This document shows, piece after piece, positions 8,970 through 17,386 of a stretch of DNA of 64,000 bases (position 1 is its first letter; each line of letters opens with the position of its first letter). A program made the position numbers and the translations under genes. The notes beneath the pieces were generated by a model. That model was not told the DNA's origin. It saw only the letters and a program-made list of their open reading frames with translations, and ran no database searches. Source of the stretch: Oceanimonas sp052119705 (GTDB taxonomy: Bacteria; Pseudomonadota; Gammaproteobacteria; Enterobacterales; Aeromonadaceae); NCBI RefSeq assembly GCF_052119705.1, contig NZ_JBGQOP010000008.1, positions 1 through 64,000 on the forward strand, in the 5' to 3' direction.

Positions 8970-9584
8970 ATGACGGATCCGGTATTGAACCTATTACCCC
9001 ATGATTTTCCGGATGCGGAAGATGGCGAATTTTTAAACCTTGGCCCACAAAGCTTAGTGTTGGCTGGCGGTTGCTTTTGGTGCACCGAGGCCGTGTATCG
9101 CCAGCTCAAAGGTGTGCTAGATGTGAGTGCTGGTTACGCCGGCGGCAGTGCCGACACCGCCAATTATAATGCGGTATGCAGTGGTGCCACAGATCATGCC
9201 GAAGCCATTCGCATTCAATACGACAGCAATCTAATCGGCCCCGGCACCCTATTAAAGGTGTTTTTTGGTATCGCCCACGACCCGACTCAGCTCAATCGCC
9301 AAGGCAATGATATGGGACGCCAGTATCGTTCGGCGGTGTTTTACCAAAATGCGGCCGAGCAGCAACTGGTCACCGACTACATACGCCTGCTCGAAGACAA
9401 CGGCGTGATGCGCGCGCCTATCGTGACCCGCCTTGAGCCATTATCCGAATTTTTTCCGGCAGAAGCCGTGCATCAAAACTATGCGGCGGCAAACCCCAAT
9501 CAGCCCTACATTGCCGCCGTGGCCCAACCCAAAGTGGCCAAAATACAACATTATTTTAAACATCGGCTGAAAAAGGATCTCTAA
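8970..9584 (+). CDS. msrA: Peptide-methionine (S)-S-oxide reductase MsrA
   Basis: A 204-residue methionine sulfoxide reductase A that repairs the S-epimer of oxidised methionine. The catalytic GCFWCTEAVY motif is at about residues 30-39. GVLDVSAGYAGG, DHAEAIRIQYD and NRQGNDMGRQYRSAVFY are the usual MsrA signatures. The start is set by GAGGAG eight bases upstream; an in-frame ATG five codons earlier has no such site. msrB starts three bases after its stop, so the two are an operon that repairs both epimers. Confidence 0.93.
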   Translation: MTDPVLNLLPHDFPDAEDGEFLNLGPQSLVLAGGCFWCTEAVYRQLKGVLDVSAGYAGGSADTANYNAVCSGATDHAEAIRIQYDSNLIGPGTLLKVFFGIAHDPTQLNRQGNDMGRQYRSAVFYQNAAEQQLVTDYIRLLEDNGVMRAPIVTRLEPLSEFFPAEAVHQNYAAANPNQPYIAAVAQPKVAKIQHYFKHRLKKDL

Positions 9585-9586
9585 TC

Positions 9587-10057
9587 ATGGCCATTACTCC
9601 AAGCCCTTATGACCTAAGCCCACCCAGTGACGAGCAAGTTACGAGTCTAACCGCGGCATTGAGCCCAGACGAGCAACGCATCTTGCGCCAACACGGCACG
9701 GAGGCGCCCTTTTGTGGCGGCCTGCTCGACAATGAAAAAGACGGCAGCTATTTATGTAAGTTGTGTGCCCTGCCGCTGTTCTCGTCCGCCTGCAAGTTTG
9801 AATCTGGCACCGGCTGGCCCAGCTTTTATGCGCCTTATCATCCGGATCACATCACAGAAACCACAGACATCAGCCACGGCATGCGCCGCGTGGAGATTTG
9901 CTGCACGCGCTGTAACAGCCACATGGGCCACGTGTTCCCCGATGGTCCCGCCCCCACCGGCCTGCGCTATTGCTTAAACTCTGCCTCTCTGGATTTTTGT
10001 GAGCTAGGTGCTCTCAAGCCCGACCCTTTGCAAAGAGGCGAGCGGGAATGTTTGTAA
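9587..10057 (+). CDS. msrB: Peptide-methionine (R)-S-oxide reductase MsrB
   Basis: A 156-residue zinc-containing MsrB. Two CxxC pairs (CKLC and CTRC) bind structural zinc, CKFESGTGWPSFY marks the substrate pocket, and the catalytic Cys lies in RYCLNSASLDF. It reduces the R-epimer of methionine sulfoxide, complementing MsrA encoded immediately upstream. The length and motif order are normal for the family. Confidence 0.93.
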   Translation: MAITPSPYDLSPPSDEQVTSLTAALSPDEQRILRQHGTEAPFCGGLLDNEKDGSYLCKLCALPLFSSACKFESGTGWPSFYAPYHPDHITETTDISHGMRRVEICCTRCNSHMGHVFPDGPAPTGLRYCLNSASLDFCELGALKPDPLQRGERECL

Positions 10058-10472
10058 GGCGGTGAAGAGTGAAGAGGACGAGATAAAAAAGCACTGAATG
10101 CCCAGCTCTAAACGAACCTATCTGCTCTGTACTTTGTAGGCTAACGCTTGCTCTCGCATATTGCCGCAGGCGAAACTCTTTAATCATACAAAACTTAGTC
10201 GTAATGACAACAAAGCGCCGGACCTTATGGTCCGACGCTTTGTTATATGCAGAATATCTACGAAACAAATCCTGTCGTCGGCCGTCTCTTTTTCGGCGGC
10301 TTTGTAGCCGCCAATTTATTCGGCGGTTCTGCTCAGCAGAATGAGTTTGAATTTGAATTCAAACCGTGACTCATACTCTGTGCCTACAACATGGCCACCA
10401 AGTTCAAAAGCCACGGCGATTTTTTTTTTCGCTTCACGCCTCACTATTCACTATTCACCCCTCACAGTATCT
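10058..10472. repeat. Convergent gap with dispersed repeats and hairpin
   Basis: No gene is evident between msrB and the RimK-like gene. The gap opens with GTGAAGAGTGAAGAGGACGA and closes with CGCTTCACGCC plus ACTATTCACCCCTCAC, the heptamer ends of the composite repeat family. Inside are a strong hairpin (10211-10242) and a second copy of the GCCAATTTATTCGGC repeat (about 10301-10370). Confidence 0.55.
10211..10242. terminator. Strong hairpin, probable bidirectional terminator
   Basis: CAAAGCGCCGGACC and GGTCCGACGCTTTG pair at 13 of 14 positions around a four-base loop (TTAT). The hairpin lies between the convergent msrB and RimK-like genes. The following T-run is short, so it may instead be a repeat element. 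Confidence 0.5.
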
Positions 10473-11966
10473 TCAGCGCTGCATTTCAAAACGGCGCACA
10501 AAATCGCTGATCACTAAATCATAGAGCTTATCCTTTAGAAATAGGTCTTCCACGCCGTGGTCAATATTGGGGTTATCGTTCACCTCTATCACCGCCACTC
10601 GGCCATTGCCTTCTTTGATATCCACGCCATATAAGCCATCGCCGATAGGCTTAACCGCTTTGAGTGCGGCATTTAACACCGCCTTGGGGGCTTCGTAGGT
10701 GGGCAAGGTCACAAAGCCGCCCGAGTCGGCGGCTTGACCTTGGTCGTGATGACGATAAATCTGCCAATGGCCTTTCACCATAAAATACTTACAGGCGAAA
10801 ATAGCCTGATGATTCAATACGCCAATGCGCCAATCAAATTCGGTAAAAAAGAACTCTTGGGCCAGCACTAAGGCCGAAGCGTTACGCAAAATCGCCAAGG
10901 TCTCGATCAGCGCCGCCCTATCCGCCACCTTATATATACCGCGCGAAAAAGCCCCGTCCGGAATTTTTAATACCAAGGGATAACCCAGCGCTTGCTCCAA
11001 CAGCCCGGGCGTTTCTTTACTCTTAGGGTTCACTATCAAGGTTTTAGGGGTCGGCACACCGTGCTTGGTAAAGCTTTCGGCTAAAAACACCTTGTTGGCG
11101 CAACGTAAAATTGATGATGGTGAGTCCATCACCGCCAACCCTTCGTGCTCGGCTTTTTGGGCAAAGCGAAAGGTATGATGATCGATGGCGGTGGTTTCGC
11201 GAATAAAGAGGCCATCGTATTCCGCAAGGCGCTGAGCATCTTTGCGGGTAATAAGCTCCACGTTCACGTCTAACCGCTCACCGGCTTTTACAAACCGAGC
11301 CAAAGCCTTAGGGTCTGAGGGCGGCAGCGCTTCATCTGGGTTTACTAACATGGCCAAGTCGTAGCGATAACGTTTCACGGATTTGGGCTTGCGCCACATA
11401 ATGCGCGAATAGGCTTGTAGCGCCTCGGCAAACTGATCTTCTTCTTCGCCTACTAGCTCGCGGGGAGATAGCGTAGCCAGCCCCGTTAGCTCCCAACGAC
11501 TGCGCTTTCTAAAGGTCAGCTCTAATACTGGGCACGGTAAACGCTCAAACAGCTCGCGGCACAGACCTTCTAATTCAGGCAAGGAGCTGCGACCAAAGTA
11601 GCTTTTAAACTTCAACTGTTTACGCTCGCTCTTACCGTCATTCGCAGCCGCGTACTCCACTAGCGCCTCATGCACGCCACTAAAGCCAAAGGCAAATAAA
11701 GCACGGTTGTGCAGGTTATTTAAGGTCGCCACAGAGGGGATCACGTGCTGGTCTCGCGCCTCGGCCAGCAGTGAGCAATAGTAGCCATTAGAGAGATATT
11801 TATTGTTTTTACACAGATTAATAACCCTAATGCGGCCGGTATTAGTACGGCTGGCGTTTTTGTCGCACGCTTGCTGTAAATAGCTCGCAAAGTCGACCAA
11901 GTTTTCACTTGGAAAGTAAGGTGCCCAAGCACTGAGATCATCTACCACTAAAATAAGTTGCGCCAT
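10473..11966 (-). CDS. RimK-family ATP-grasp ligase with RimK-like N-terminal domain
   Basis: A 497-residue protein. The first 200 residues form the RimK-like N-terminal domain seen in this family (VVDDLSAWAPYFPSENL at the start, NNKYLSNGYYCSLLAEA). The C-terminal half is an ATP-grasp domain: GLFIRETTAIDHHTFRFA, FLAESFTKHGVPTPKTL, YPLVLKIPDGAFSRGI, and metal ligands in VIEVNDNPNIDHGVED. Such ligases add amino acids, often glutamate, to carboxyl groups of proteins or peptides. It is divergent from a GNAT-C39 peptidase gene, a recurring partnership suggesting a peptide or protein modification pathway whose substrate is unknown. Confidence 0.8.
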   Translation of the reverse strand: MAQLILVVDDLSAWAPYFPSENLVDFASYLQQACDKNASRTNTGRIRVINLCKNNKYLSNGYYCSLLAEARDQHVIPSVATLNNLHNRALFAFGFSGVHEALVEYAAANDGKSERKQLKFKSYFGRSSLPELEGLCRELFERLPCPVLELTFRKRSRWELTGLATLSPRELVGEEEDQFAEALQAYSRIMWRKPKSVKRYRYDLAMLVNPDEALPPSDPKALARFVKAGERLDVNVELITRKDAQRLAEYDGLFIRETTAIDHHTFRFAQKAEHEGLAVMDSPSSILRCANKVFLAESFTKHGVPTPKTLIVNPKSKETPGLLEQALGYPLVLKIPDGAFSRGIYKVADRAALIETLAILRNASALVLAQEFFFTEFDWRIGVLNHQAIFACKYFMVKGHWQIYRHHDQGQAADSGGFVTLPTYEAPKAVLNAALKAVKPIGDGLYGVDIKEGNGRVAVIEVNDNPNIDHGVEDLFLKDKLYDLVISDFVRRFEMQR

Positions 11967-12113
11967 TATGCTGCTCGCTCGTCATGCAGCAAAAAAGGCT
12001 GCGATAGGTGAATTAAGGTCTTCAGCAAATATAAGCGCTTAACGTGAAATATTCTCGCGACTCTATCTAAATAGTCGTATTTTAAAGTACTCACCATCTG
12101 CTTTGGGTGCCTT

Positions 12114-13244
12114 ATGTCAGCACTTATGCCCGTACTTAACTTTGCAACCCAGATCCGCCCCGCAGTGAAAACCGAATTAACCGCATTAGTGGCACTAGAA
12201 GAGCAATGCTTTGCACAAGACCGCATTAGTCGCCGCAGTTTTCAGCGCTTTATTGAGCACCCCCAAGATAAGCTATTAGTGGCCGAGCAAGACCAACAAT
12301 TGCTCGCTTATATACTGGTGCTGTTTCGGCGTAACACGCGCTTAGCGCGTATTTATTCTATTGCGGTGTCGCCCCAAGCCCGAGGATTAGGCTTAGGGCA
12401 GGCGTTAATTGAAGCCGCAGAGTTGGCGGCCCAAGAGCAAGGTGCGGTATTTATGCGCTTAGAGGTGCGAGCCGATAATATTTGGGCGCAAAATTTGTAT
12501 CAGCGTTTAGGCTATCGTCAGTTTGGCGTTTACCACAACTATTACGAAGACTTGCAACTGGCACTGCGTTATCAAAAGCGGGTGCACCTGTATCATGTGG
12601 CCAGTGGCACCAAAGGCGTGCCTTATTATCGGCAAACCACTGACTTTAGCTGCGGCCCCGCCTCACTCATGATGGCGATTAGCGCACTCAATCCCAGTTA
12701 TGAACCAGAAATAGACGAAGAGCTGCAGCTATGGCGCGAGGCCACCACCATTTTTATGACCAGTGGCCACGGCGGCTGTGGCCCCCACGGGTTAGCGCTG
12801 GCCGCATTTAGACGCGGCTTTACGGTGCGGCTCATCCTCAACCAAACCAGCCCCTTGTTTGTAGACAGCGTGCGCACGCCTGAGAAAAAACTGATTTTAG
12901 AGCGGGTGCATCAGCAGTTTTTAGCGCAAATGGCGAAGGCTGACATAGAGCTGATTTACGATCACTTTACCCTAGCGCAACTCGAACACGGCTTGCACCA
13001 AGGCGGCCTGCCTTTGGTACTGATCAGCACCTATCATCTAGATGGTCGCAAGGCGCCGCATTGGATCTTGGTGTGCGCCATCGATAAAGAGTTTGTCTAT
13101 ATTCACGACCCAGACATTGACGATGCCAGCGGTGAAAGCGCGGTCGATAAGCAATATTTACCCATAGAGCGCAGCCGTTTTGATCGCTTGGCGCGCTATG
13201 GCCGTCAAGGATTACGCGCGTTAGTGTGGGTATTTAAAGACTAG
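12114..13244 (+). CDS. GNAT acetyltransferase fused to C39-like peptidase
   Basis: A 376-residue two-domain protein. Residues about 15-150 are a GNAT N-acetyltransferase: RIYSIAVSPQARGLGLGQAL is the acetyl-CoA loop and RLEVRADNIWAQNLYQRLGY the C-terminal part of the domain. Residues about 165-376 form a C39-like papain-fold peptidase with Cys in DFSCGPASLMMA, His in KAPHWILVCAID and Asp in YIHDPDIDD, so the triad looks intact. No membrane segments are present, unlike bacteriocin exporters. It is paired head to head with the RimK-like ligase. Its substrate is unknown. Confidence 0.85.
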   Translation: MSALMPVLNFATQIRPAVKTELTALVALEEQCFAQDRISRRSFQRFIEHPQDKLLVAEQDQQLLAYILVLFRRNTRLARIYSIAVSPQARGLGLGQALIEAAELAAQEQGAVFMRLEVRADNIWAQNLYQRLGYRQFGVYHNYYEDLQLALRYQKRVHLYHVASGTKGVPYYRQTTDFSCGPASLMMAISALNPSYEPEIDEELQLWREATTIFMTSGHGGCGPHGLALAAFRRGFTVRLILNQTSPLFVDSVRTPEKKLILERVHQQFLAQMAKADIELIYDHFTLAQLEHGLHQGGLPLVLISTYHLDGRKAPHWILVCAIDKEFVYIHDPDIDDASGESAVDKQYLPIERSRFDRLARYGRQGLRALVWVFKD

Positions 13245-13625
13245 CAGCCAGTATTTAAAGACGACTCAAGGGTGCGTAACAGGCCGCCGTCATTAGGCGT
13301 GAACACGAATTTTTTAAAGGCTAAACGCTGAAGTTATTACGTTAATCGCGTCTTTATTGAGCAAATAAAGGGCTGTTTCTGCCATCTAACACGCGCATTA
13401 TTCACCAGCTAAACCATCAATCGTCATAAAAACTCACCACAGCGGTCAGCTTCTGGCGGATTAAAAAGTTTAAAAAACAGCCAAAACAGAGCTAGCACCC
13501 TATATGGATCAATCACTTATAAAAATTTTGTGAAAAGTTGTCACACTGTGTCATCTTGTTTGTCTTTCTTCGGCTGACGAACTTCGTATAGTTATCTCAA
13601 GTTACACAGCCGAGAGACTGTCATT
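13245..13625. promoter_or_regulatory. Upstream region of glycine-zipper gene 1, shared with gene 2
   Basis: No gene is seen. CACAGCGGTCAGCTTCTGGC at 13439 recurs as CACAGCGGTCAAGTTCTGAC upstream of the second glycine-zipper gene at about 14344. Related stretches follow in both (AAAACAG.., CCAAAAC/CCCAAAC), as does AGTTA before each gene. The tandem duplication therefore included the regulatory region. Confidence 0.5.
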
Positions 13626-14258
13626 ATGAAAAAACATGTAATTGGTTATGCATTGCTGCCTTTCTTGTTAGCCACTACTCCGGTAATGGCAGGTGAAGAT
13701 CTTAAGACTATTTTAGGGGGAGGTGCTGGTGGTGCCGCAGGTGCCTTAATTGGCCGCCAGATGGGCGGTGATACCGGTGCACTAGTGGGTGCCGCCCTAG
13801 GGGGAGCCGCGGGGGGTGCCGCTACGGCAAATCGCGGTAACAAAAACGAAGCCGCATTAGGGGGTGCCGTAGGGGCGGTAGGCGGAGCTGCATTAGGCAA
13901 AGAAGTGGGAGGTCAGCCTGGCCAGTTGATTGGTGCAGGCGTAGGCGGTGGCGGCGGTGCAGCCCTAGGTGCCAGAACCGGTGACGCTCATAACGCGCAA
14001 CAGGTGAGTCATCAAGGCTCTTACTATGACGACCCTTATTACGACCGTAACAATAATTACCAATATGATCGTCGCTACTACGACCACTACGACAGTAAAT
14101 ACGATAGAAAACGCAGAGAAGCCGAGCGCAAGCACTATCAAAAAATGCGTAAGCAAGAAATTAAGCATCAGCAGCGCCTACGCAAACACGAACAAAAACG
14201 CCGTGAACAGGCCCATAAAAATTGGGTGAAACGTCAAGAAAACCGCTGGGATGATTAA
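13626..14258 (+). CDS. Glycine-zipper envelope protein with Tyr-rich, basic tail
   Basis: A 210-residue exported protein: a signal peptide (MKKHVIGYALLPFLLATTPVMAG), then about 100 residues dominated by GxxxG/AxxxG glycine zippers (GGAGGAAGALIGRQMGGDTG and repeats), then a Tyr/Asp-rich stretch and a long Arg/Lys/Gln-rich helical tail ending RWDD. Glycine-zipper domains insert into or span membranes. The tail could bind nucleic acid or polyanions, but this is speculation. The gene 290 bases downstream is a paralogue lacking most of the tail. GAGAG precedes the ATG. Confidence 0.75.
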   Translation: MKKHVIGYALLPFLLATTPVMAGEDLKTILGGGAGGAAGALIGRQMGGDTGALVGAALGGAAGGAATANRGNKNEAALGGAVGAVGGAALGKEVGGQPGQLIGAGVGGGGGAALGARTGDAHNAQQVSHQGSYYDDPYYDRNNNYQYDRRYYDHYDSKYDRKRREAERKHYQKMRKQEIKHQQRLRKHEQKRREQAHKNWVKRQENRWDD

Positions 14259-14275
14259 GCTAGAAATCATACTTA

Positions 14276-14304
14276 ATGCATAGCGTCTGACGGGCGCTAT
14301 GCAT
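14276..14304. terminator. Perfect inverted repeat after glycine-zipper gene 1
   Basis: ATGCATAGCG and CGCTATGCAT form a perfect ten-base stem around nine bases, 18 bases after the stop codon. No T-run follows directly, so it may stabilise the mRNA 3' end or act as an imperfect terminator. Confidence 0.5.
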
Positions 14305-14549
14305 ATGGTCACCAAGGTATTTTTTAACGGGGATATAAGTTGCACACAGCGGTCAAGTTCTGACGGTGCAAAACAGTGCCCAAACTAGATGAATTTAAAA
14401 TAAAACCAATAAAACCAGAGCCTTATAAAGAAACCTGCCATTTTCAATTAAAGCCAGTTCAGCCTATTAGCTTTCATTGATGCGCATTCTCTTTGTATAG
14501 TGAATCCAGTTAAGTAGCCCAAGTTAAACAGCGTAAGAGAGACGGTACT

Positions 14550-14996
14550 ATGTTGAATAAAAAAATAATCAGCTTTGGCTTATTACCACTCATATTGGCG
14601 ACCACGCCAGTATTTGCAGGTGAAGATTTAAACACCGTTTTAGGTGGCGGTGTTGGCGGTGCAGCCGGCACCTTAATTGGTCGTCAAATGGGCGGAGATA
14701 CTGGGGCCCTAGTAGGTGCCGCCTTAGGTGGTGCCGCCGGTGGTGCTGCCACTGCCAATCGCGGTAATAAAAACGAATCTGCTATCGGTGGCGCCGTGGG
14801 TGCCTTAGGTGGTGCGGCTTTAGGTAAAGAAGTGGGCGGCCATACGGGGCAGCTGATTGGTGCTGGCGTAGGCGGCGGTGCAGGTGCGGCAGTAGGCGCT
14901 CGCACCGGTGATGGTCATGACAGACATAATTATGACCGTGGCTACAAAAAAAAGTACCGCAATAAACATTGGCGCAAACACGACTGGGATGATTAA
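14550..14996 (+). CDS. Glycine-zipper envelope protein (paralogue of preceding gene)
   Basis: A 148-residue paralogue of the upstream gene, almost identical through the signal peptide and zipper region (GGDTGALVGAALGGAAGGAA, then ATANRGNKNE). After the zipper the Tyr-rich and long basic segments are replaced by a short HNYDRGYKKKYRNKHW stretch; both proteins end in WDD. The pair is a tandem duplication in which the tail has been deleted in this copy or expanded in the other. Function is unknown; envelope location follows from the signal peptide. A strong terminator follows. Confidence 0.75.
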   Translation: MLNKKIISFGLLPLILATTPVFAGEDLNTVLGGGVGGAAGTLIGRQMGGDTGALVGAALGGAAGGAATANRGNKNESAIGGAVGALGGAALGKEVGGHTGQLIGAGVGGGAGAAVGARTGDGHDRHNYDRGYKKKYRNKHWRKHDWDD

Positions 14997-15019
14997 TCCC
15001 CTCGCAGCTATAGTTAACC

Positions 15020-15053
15020 AGCCCACCCCAACACCCTTGGGGTGGGCTTTTTT
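15020..15053 (+). terminator. Rho-independent terminator after glycine-zipper gene 2
   Basis: AGCCCACCCCAA and TTGGGGTGGGCT form a perfect 12-base stem around CACCC, followed by a run of T. It lies 24 bases after the stop. Confidence 0.9.
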
Positions 15054-15210
15054 ATAGGTGGCTCAGCACGAGTGTGAGAACAAAAGAATCGCACCGGGTT
15101 GAACTTATGCATCAGAACCTGCTCTGCAGGTTTTCGCGGTTAAAGCGCGCAACTGCCGCAAAGCAATAGCTTTGCTGCAATATGTAGATATAGACGTTAC
15201 CTTCAAATAA

Positions 15211-15228
15211 CTGTCATCAAACTGTGAT
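15211..15228 (+). promoter_or_regulatory. Pho box (PhoB binding site) upstream of phoX
   Basis: CTGTCATCAAACTGTGAT matches the 7-4-7 PhoB direct-repeat consensus (CTGTCAT, four A/T-rich bases, CTGTCAT) with one change in the second half. It lies 77 bases before the phoX start codon. Together with the phosphatase downstream it predicts phosphate-starvation induction. A -10 element could not be fixed with confidence. Confidence 0.75.
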
Positions 15229-15304
15229 TTAAACGCCATTAACGCCGACTAGTCTGCATCCCATTATCAATTCCGTTTGTCACTGTGCATAAGGATAAAT
15301 AAAG

Positions 15305-17227
15305 ATGAGTCAGTTTGAGCGCCAAGATGAGCAAAATCACCCGCGATCTAACACGCCGCAATTTAGCCAGATGGTTGAGAAAATGATCAGCCGCCGTCGC
15401 TTTCTAGGCGGTACTGCCGCCTTAAGCGCCGCCGCCTTCTTTAGCGTGTCGCCGCTGTCTCGTGCCATCGCCGCCGCCACCGGCAGCAGTCCCTTATTAG
15501 GCTTTAGCGCCGTGCCAACCAGCACTGCCGATACCTTTGTGGTGCCAAGCGGCTATAAGGCCGAGCGCTTGATCTCATGGGGCGATGCCTTGTTTGCTGA
15601 TGCAGCGGAATTTAGCGAACACGGCAACAACAGCGCCGCCGATCAACTGCGCCAATTTGGTGATAATAATGATGGCATGAGCCTGTTTCCCGTCGATCAC
15701 AACACCGCAATCTTGGCGGTCAATAACGAATACTGTAATTACGAACTGATGTTTAGCCATCAGGGCAAGCAGATGACGCAAGAAGATGTAAAACGTGCCC
15801 AAGCCGCCCATGGCGTGGCGGTGATCACCTTGAACAACACCGATGCGGGCTGGCAGTTTACCAAAGACGGCCGCTACAATAGGCGCATTCACGCCAATAC
15901 CCCCATGATGATGCGCGGCCCCGCCAAAGGGAATGCACTGTTACAAACCAGTGCCGATCCCACAGGCGCACAAATCTTGGGCACCTTTAATAACTGCGCC
16001 AACGGCATGACCCCTTGGGGCACCTATTTAACCTGTGAAGAAAACTTTAACGGCTACTTTGGCAGCACAGCCGCGGTTGACATAACGCCTGCTCAGGCAC
16101 GCTATGGCATTGGTGCCCAAGACGCAGGCTGGCAGTGGCATAACCTTGATGAACGCTTTGACTTGGCCAAACATCCCAACGAGTGCAATCGCTTTGGTTG
16201 GGTAGTGGAAATTGATCCCAACGACCCCACCTCTACGCCCATCAAGCGCAGTGCTCTGGGGCGCTTCAAACACGAAAACGCCGAGCTGGTGATCGCCGAC
16301 AATGGCCACGTAGTGGTGTATTTAGGCGATGACGAGCGTGGCGAGCATATTTATCGCTTCGTCAGCCGAGATAAATTTAAACCAAATTATGCTGCAGCTA
16401 ACCGTCATCTGCTCGATGAAGGCACCTTGTATGTAGCACGCTTTAATAATGCAGACAGCGATGATAACGACGACAAATTGTCTGGTAGCGGCGAATGGCT
16501 GCCACTGATCTTTGGTGAGCATGGCTTAACGCCAGAAAACGGTTTTGCCAGCCAAGCCGAAGTGTTGATCCATGCCCGACTGGCCGCCACTCAAGTGGGC
16601 GCCACCACCATGGACAGACCCGAGTGGGTGGCAGTACACCCCACCGAGCCCATGGTATTTTGCACGCTCACCAATAATAAAAATCGCGGTGTGGCCGACA
16701 ATCAGCCGCTTAATGGCCCCAATTCCAGAGCCGAAAATCACTACGGCCAAATAGTGCGCTGGCAGCCCACCTCTGGCCAGCACACAGATGCCACCTTTAA
16801 CTGGGATCTGTTCTTGCTGGCCGGCAACCCTAGCGTGCACCCCAATACGCCCTATGCGGGCTCCGCCAATATCAATACCGACAACATGTTTAACAGCCCA
16901 GATGGCATCGGCTTTGATAAGGCGGGTCGCTTGTGGATCCAAACCGACGGCAACTATTCCAACCAAGGGGACTTTGCGGGTCAAGGCAATAACCAAATGC
17001 TGTGTGCCGATCCCGCCACCGGTGAGATTAAACGCTTCTTAACCGGCCCCACCGCCTGTGAAATTACCGGCTTGGCCTTTACCCCCGACCAAAAAACCTT
17101 ATTTGTGGGCGTGCAGCACCCAGGTGAAGAGCTGACCGGCTCGCACTTTCCGCTGGGCGGCACGCACACGCCCCGCTCCAGCGTGATGGTGATCACCCGT
17201 GAAGATGGCGGCATCATCGGCACTTGA
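15305..17227 (+). CDS. phoX: PhoX-family alkaline phosphatase, Tat-exported (DUF839)
   Basis: A 640-residue PhoX-type phosphatase. The N-terminus carries a twin-arginine signal (SRRRFLGG followed by TAALSAAAFF) ending near AIAAATG, so it folds with its cofactors (calcium and iron in characterised PhoX) before export to the periplasm. Family landmarks include GDNNDGMSLFPV, AVNNEYCNYELMF, TPWGTYLTCEENFNGYFG, KHENAELVIADNGHVVVYLG with DDERGEHIYRFVS, and DRPEWVAVHP. AAGGA precedes the ATG. It is a single gene behind a Pho box and releases phosphate from organic esters. Confidence 0.88.
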   Translation: MSQFERQDEQNHPRSNTPQFSQMVEKMISRRRFLGGTAALSAAAFFSVSPLSRAIAAATGSSPLLGFSAVPTSTADTFVVPSGYKAERLISWGDALFADAAEFSEHGNNSAADQLRQFGDNNDGMSLFPVDHNTAILAVNNEYCNYELMFSHQGKQMTQEDVKRAQAAHGVAVITLNNTDAGWQFTKDGRYNRRIHANTPMMMRGPAKGNALLQTSADPTGAQILGTFNNCANGMTPWGTYLTCEENFNGYFGSTAAVDITPAQARYGIGAQDAGWQWHNLDERFDLAKHPNECNRFGWVVEIDPNDPTSTPIKRSALGRFKHENAELVIADNGHVVVYLGDDERGEHIYRFVSRDKFKPNYAAANRHLLDEGTLYVARFNNADSDDNDDKLSGSGEWLPLIFGEHGLTPENGFASQAEVLIHARLAATQVGATTMDRPEWVAVHPTEPMVFCTLTNNKNRGVADNQPLNGPNSRAENHYGQIVRWQPTSGQHTDATFNWDLFLLAGNPSVHPNTPYAGSANINTDNMFNSPDGIGFDKAGRLWIQTDGNYSNQGDFAGQGNNQMLCADPATGEIKRFLTGPTACEITGLAFTPDQKTLFVGVQHPGEELTGSHFPLGGTHTPRSSVMVITREDGGIIGT

Positions 17228-17385
17228 TACTAAAGGTGAAGGATGAAGGGGGAAGGGAACAACATAACGCTAAAATAAAATCTATTTTTGCCACGGAATA
17301 CACGGACAAAAATCAATAAAAAATAATAAAGGGTGAGGGATGAAGTTAGGTTTAACCCTTTACCCTTCACCCTTCACATGCCTTA
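17228..17385. repeat. Composite intergenic repeat between convergent genes
   Basis: This has the same organisation as 4599-4920: GTGAAGGATGAAGGGGGAAG after the phoX stop, TTTTTGCCACGGAATACACG in the middle, and CCCTTTACCCTTCACCCTTC at the other end, just before the stop of the convergent gene. It is shorter than the 4.6 kb copy. Confidence 0.65.
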
Positions 17386-17386
17386 C

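Noticed and set aside
13539..13560. Possible Pho box before the first glycine-zipper gene (TTGTCACACTGTGTCATC)
   Set aside because: The two half-sites do not keep the 7-4-7 spacing, unlike the site before phoX.
13646..13900. Pro/Ala-rich frame antisense to the glycine-zipper gene
   Set aside because: A by-product of the Gly/Ala-rich codons on the other strand; the same occurs opposite the second zipper gene (14684-14905).
16526..16996. 156-residue antisense frame inside phoX
   Set aside because: phoX is a clear full-length gene with matching family motifs; the antisense frame has no start signals or recognisable domains.
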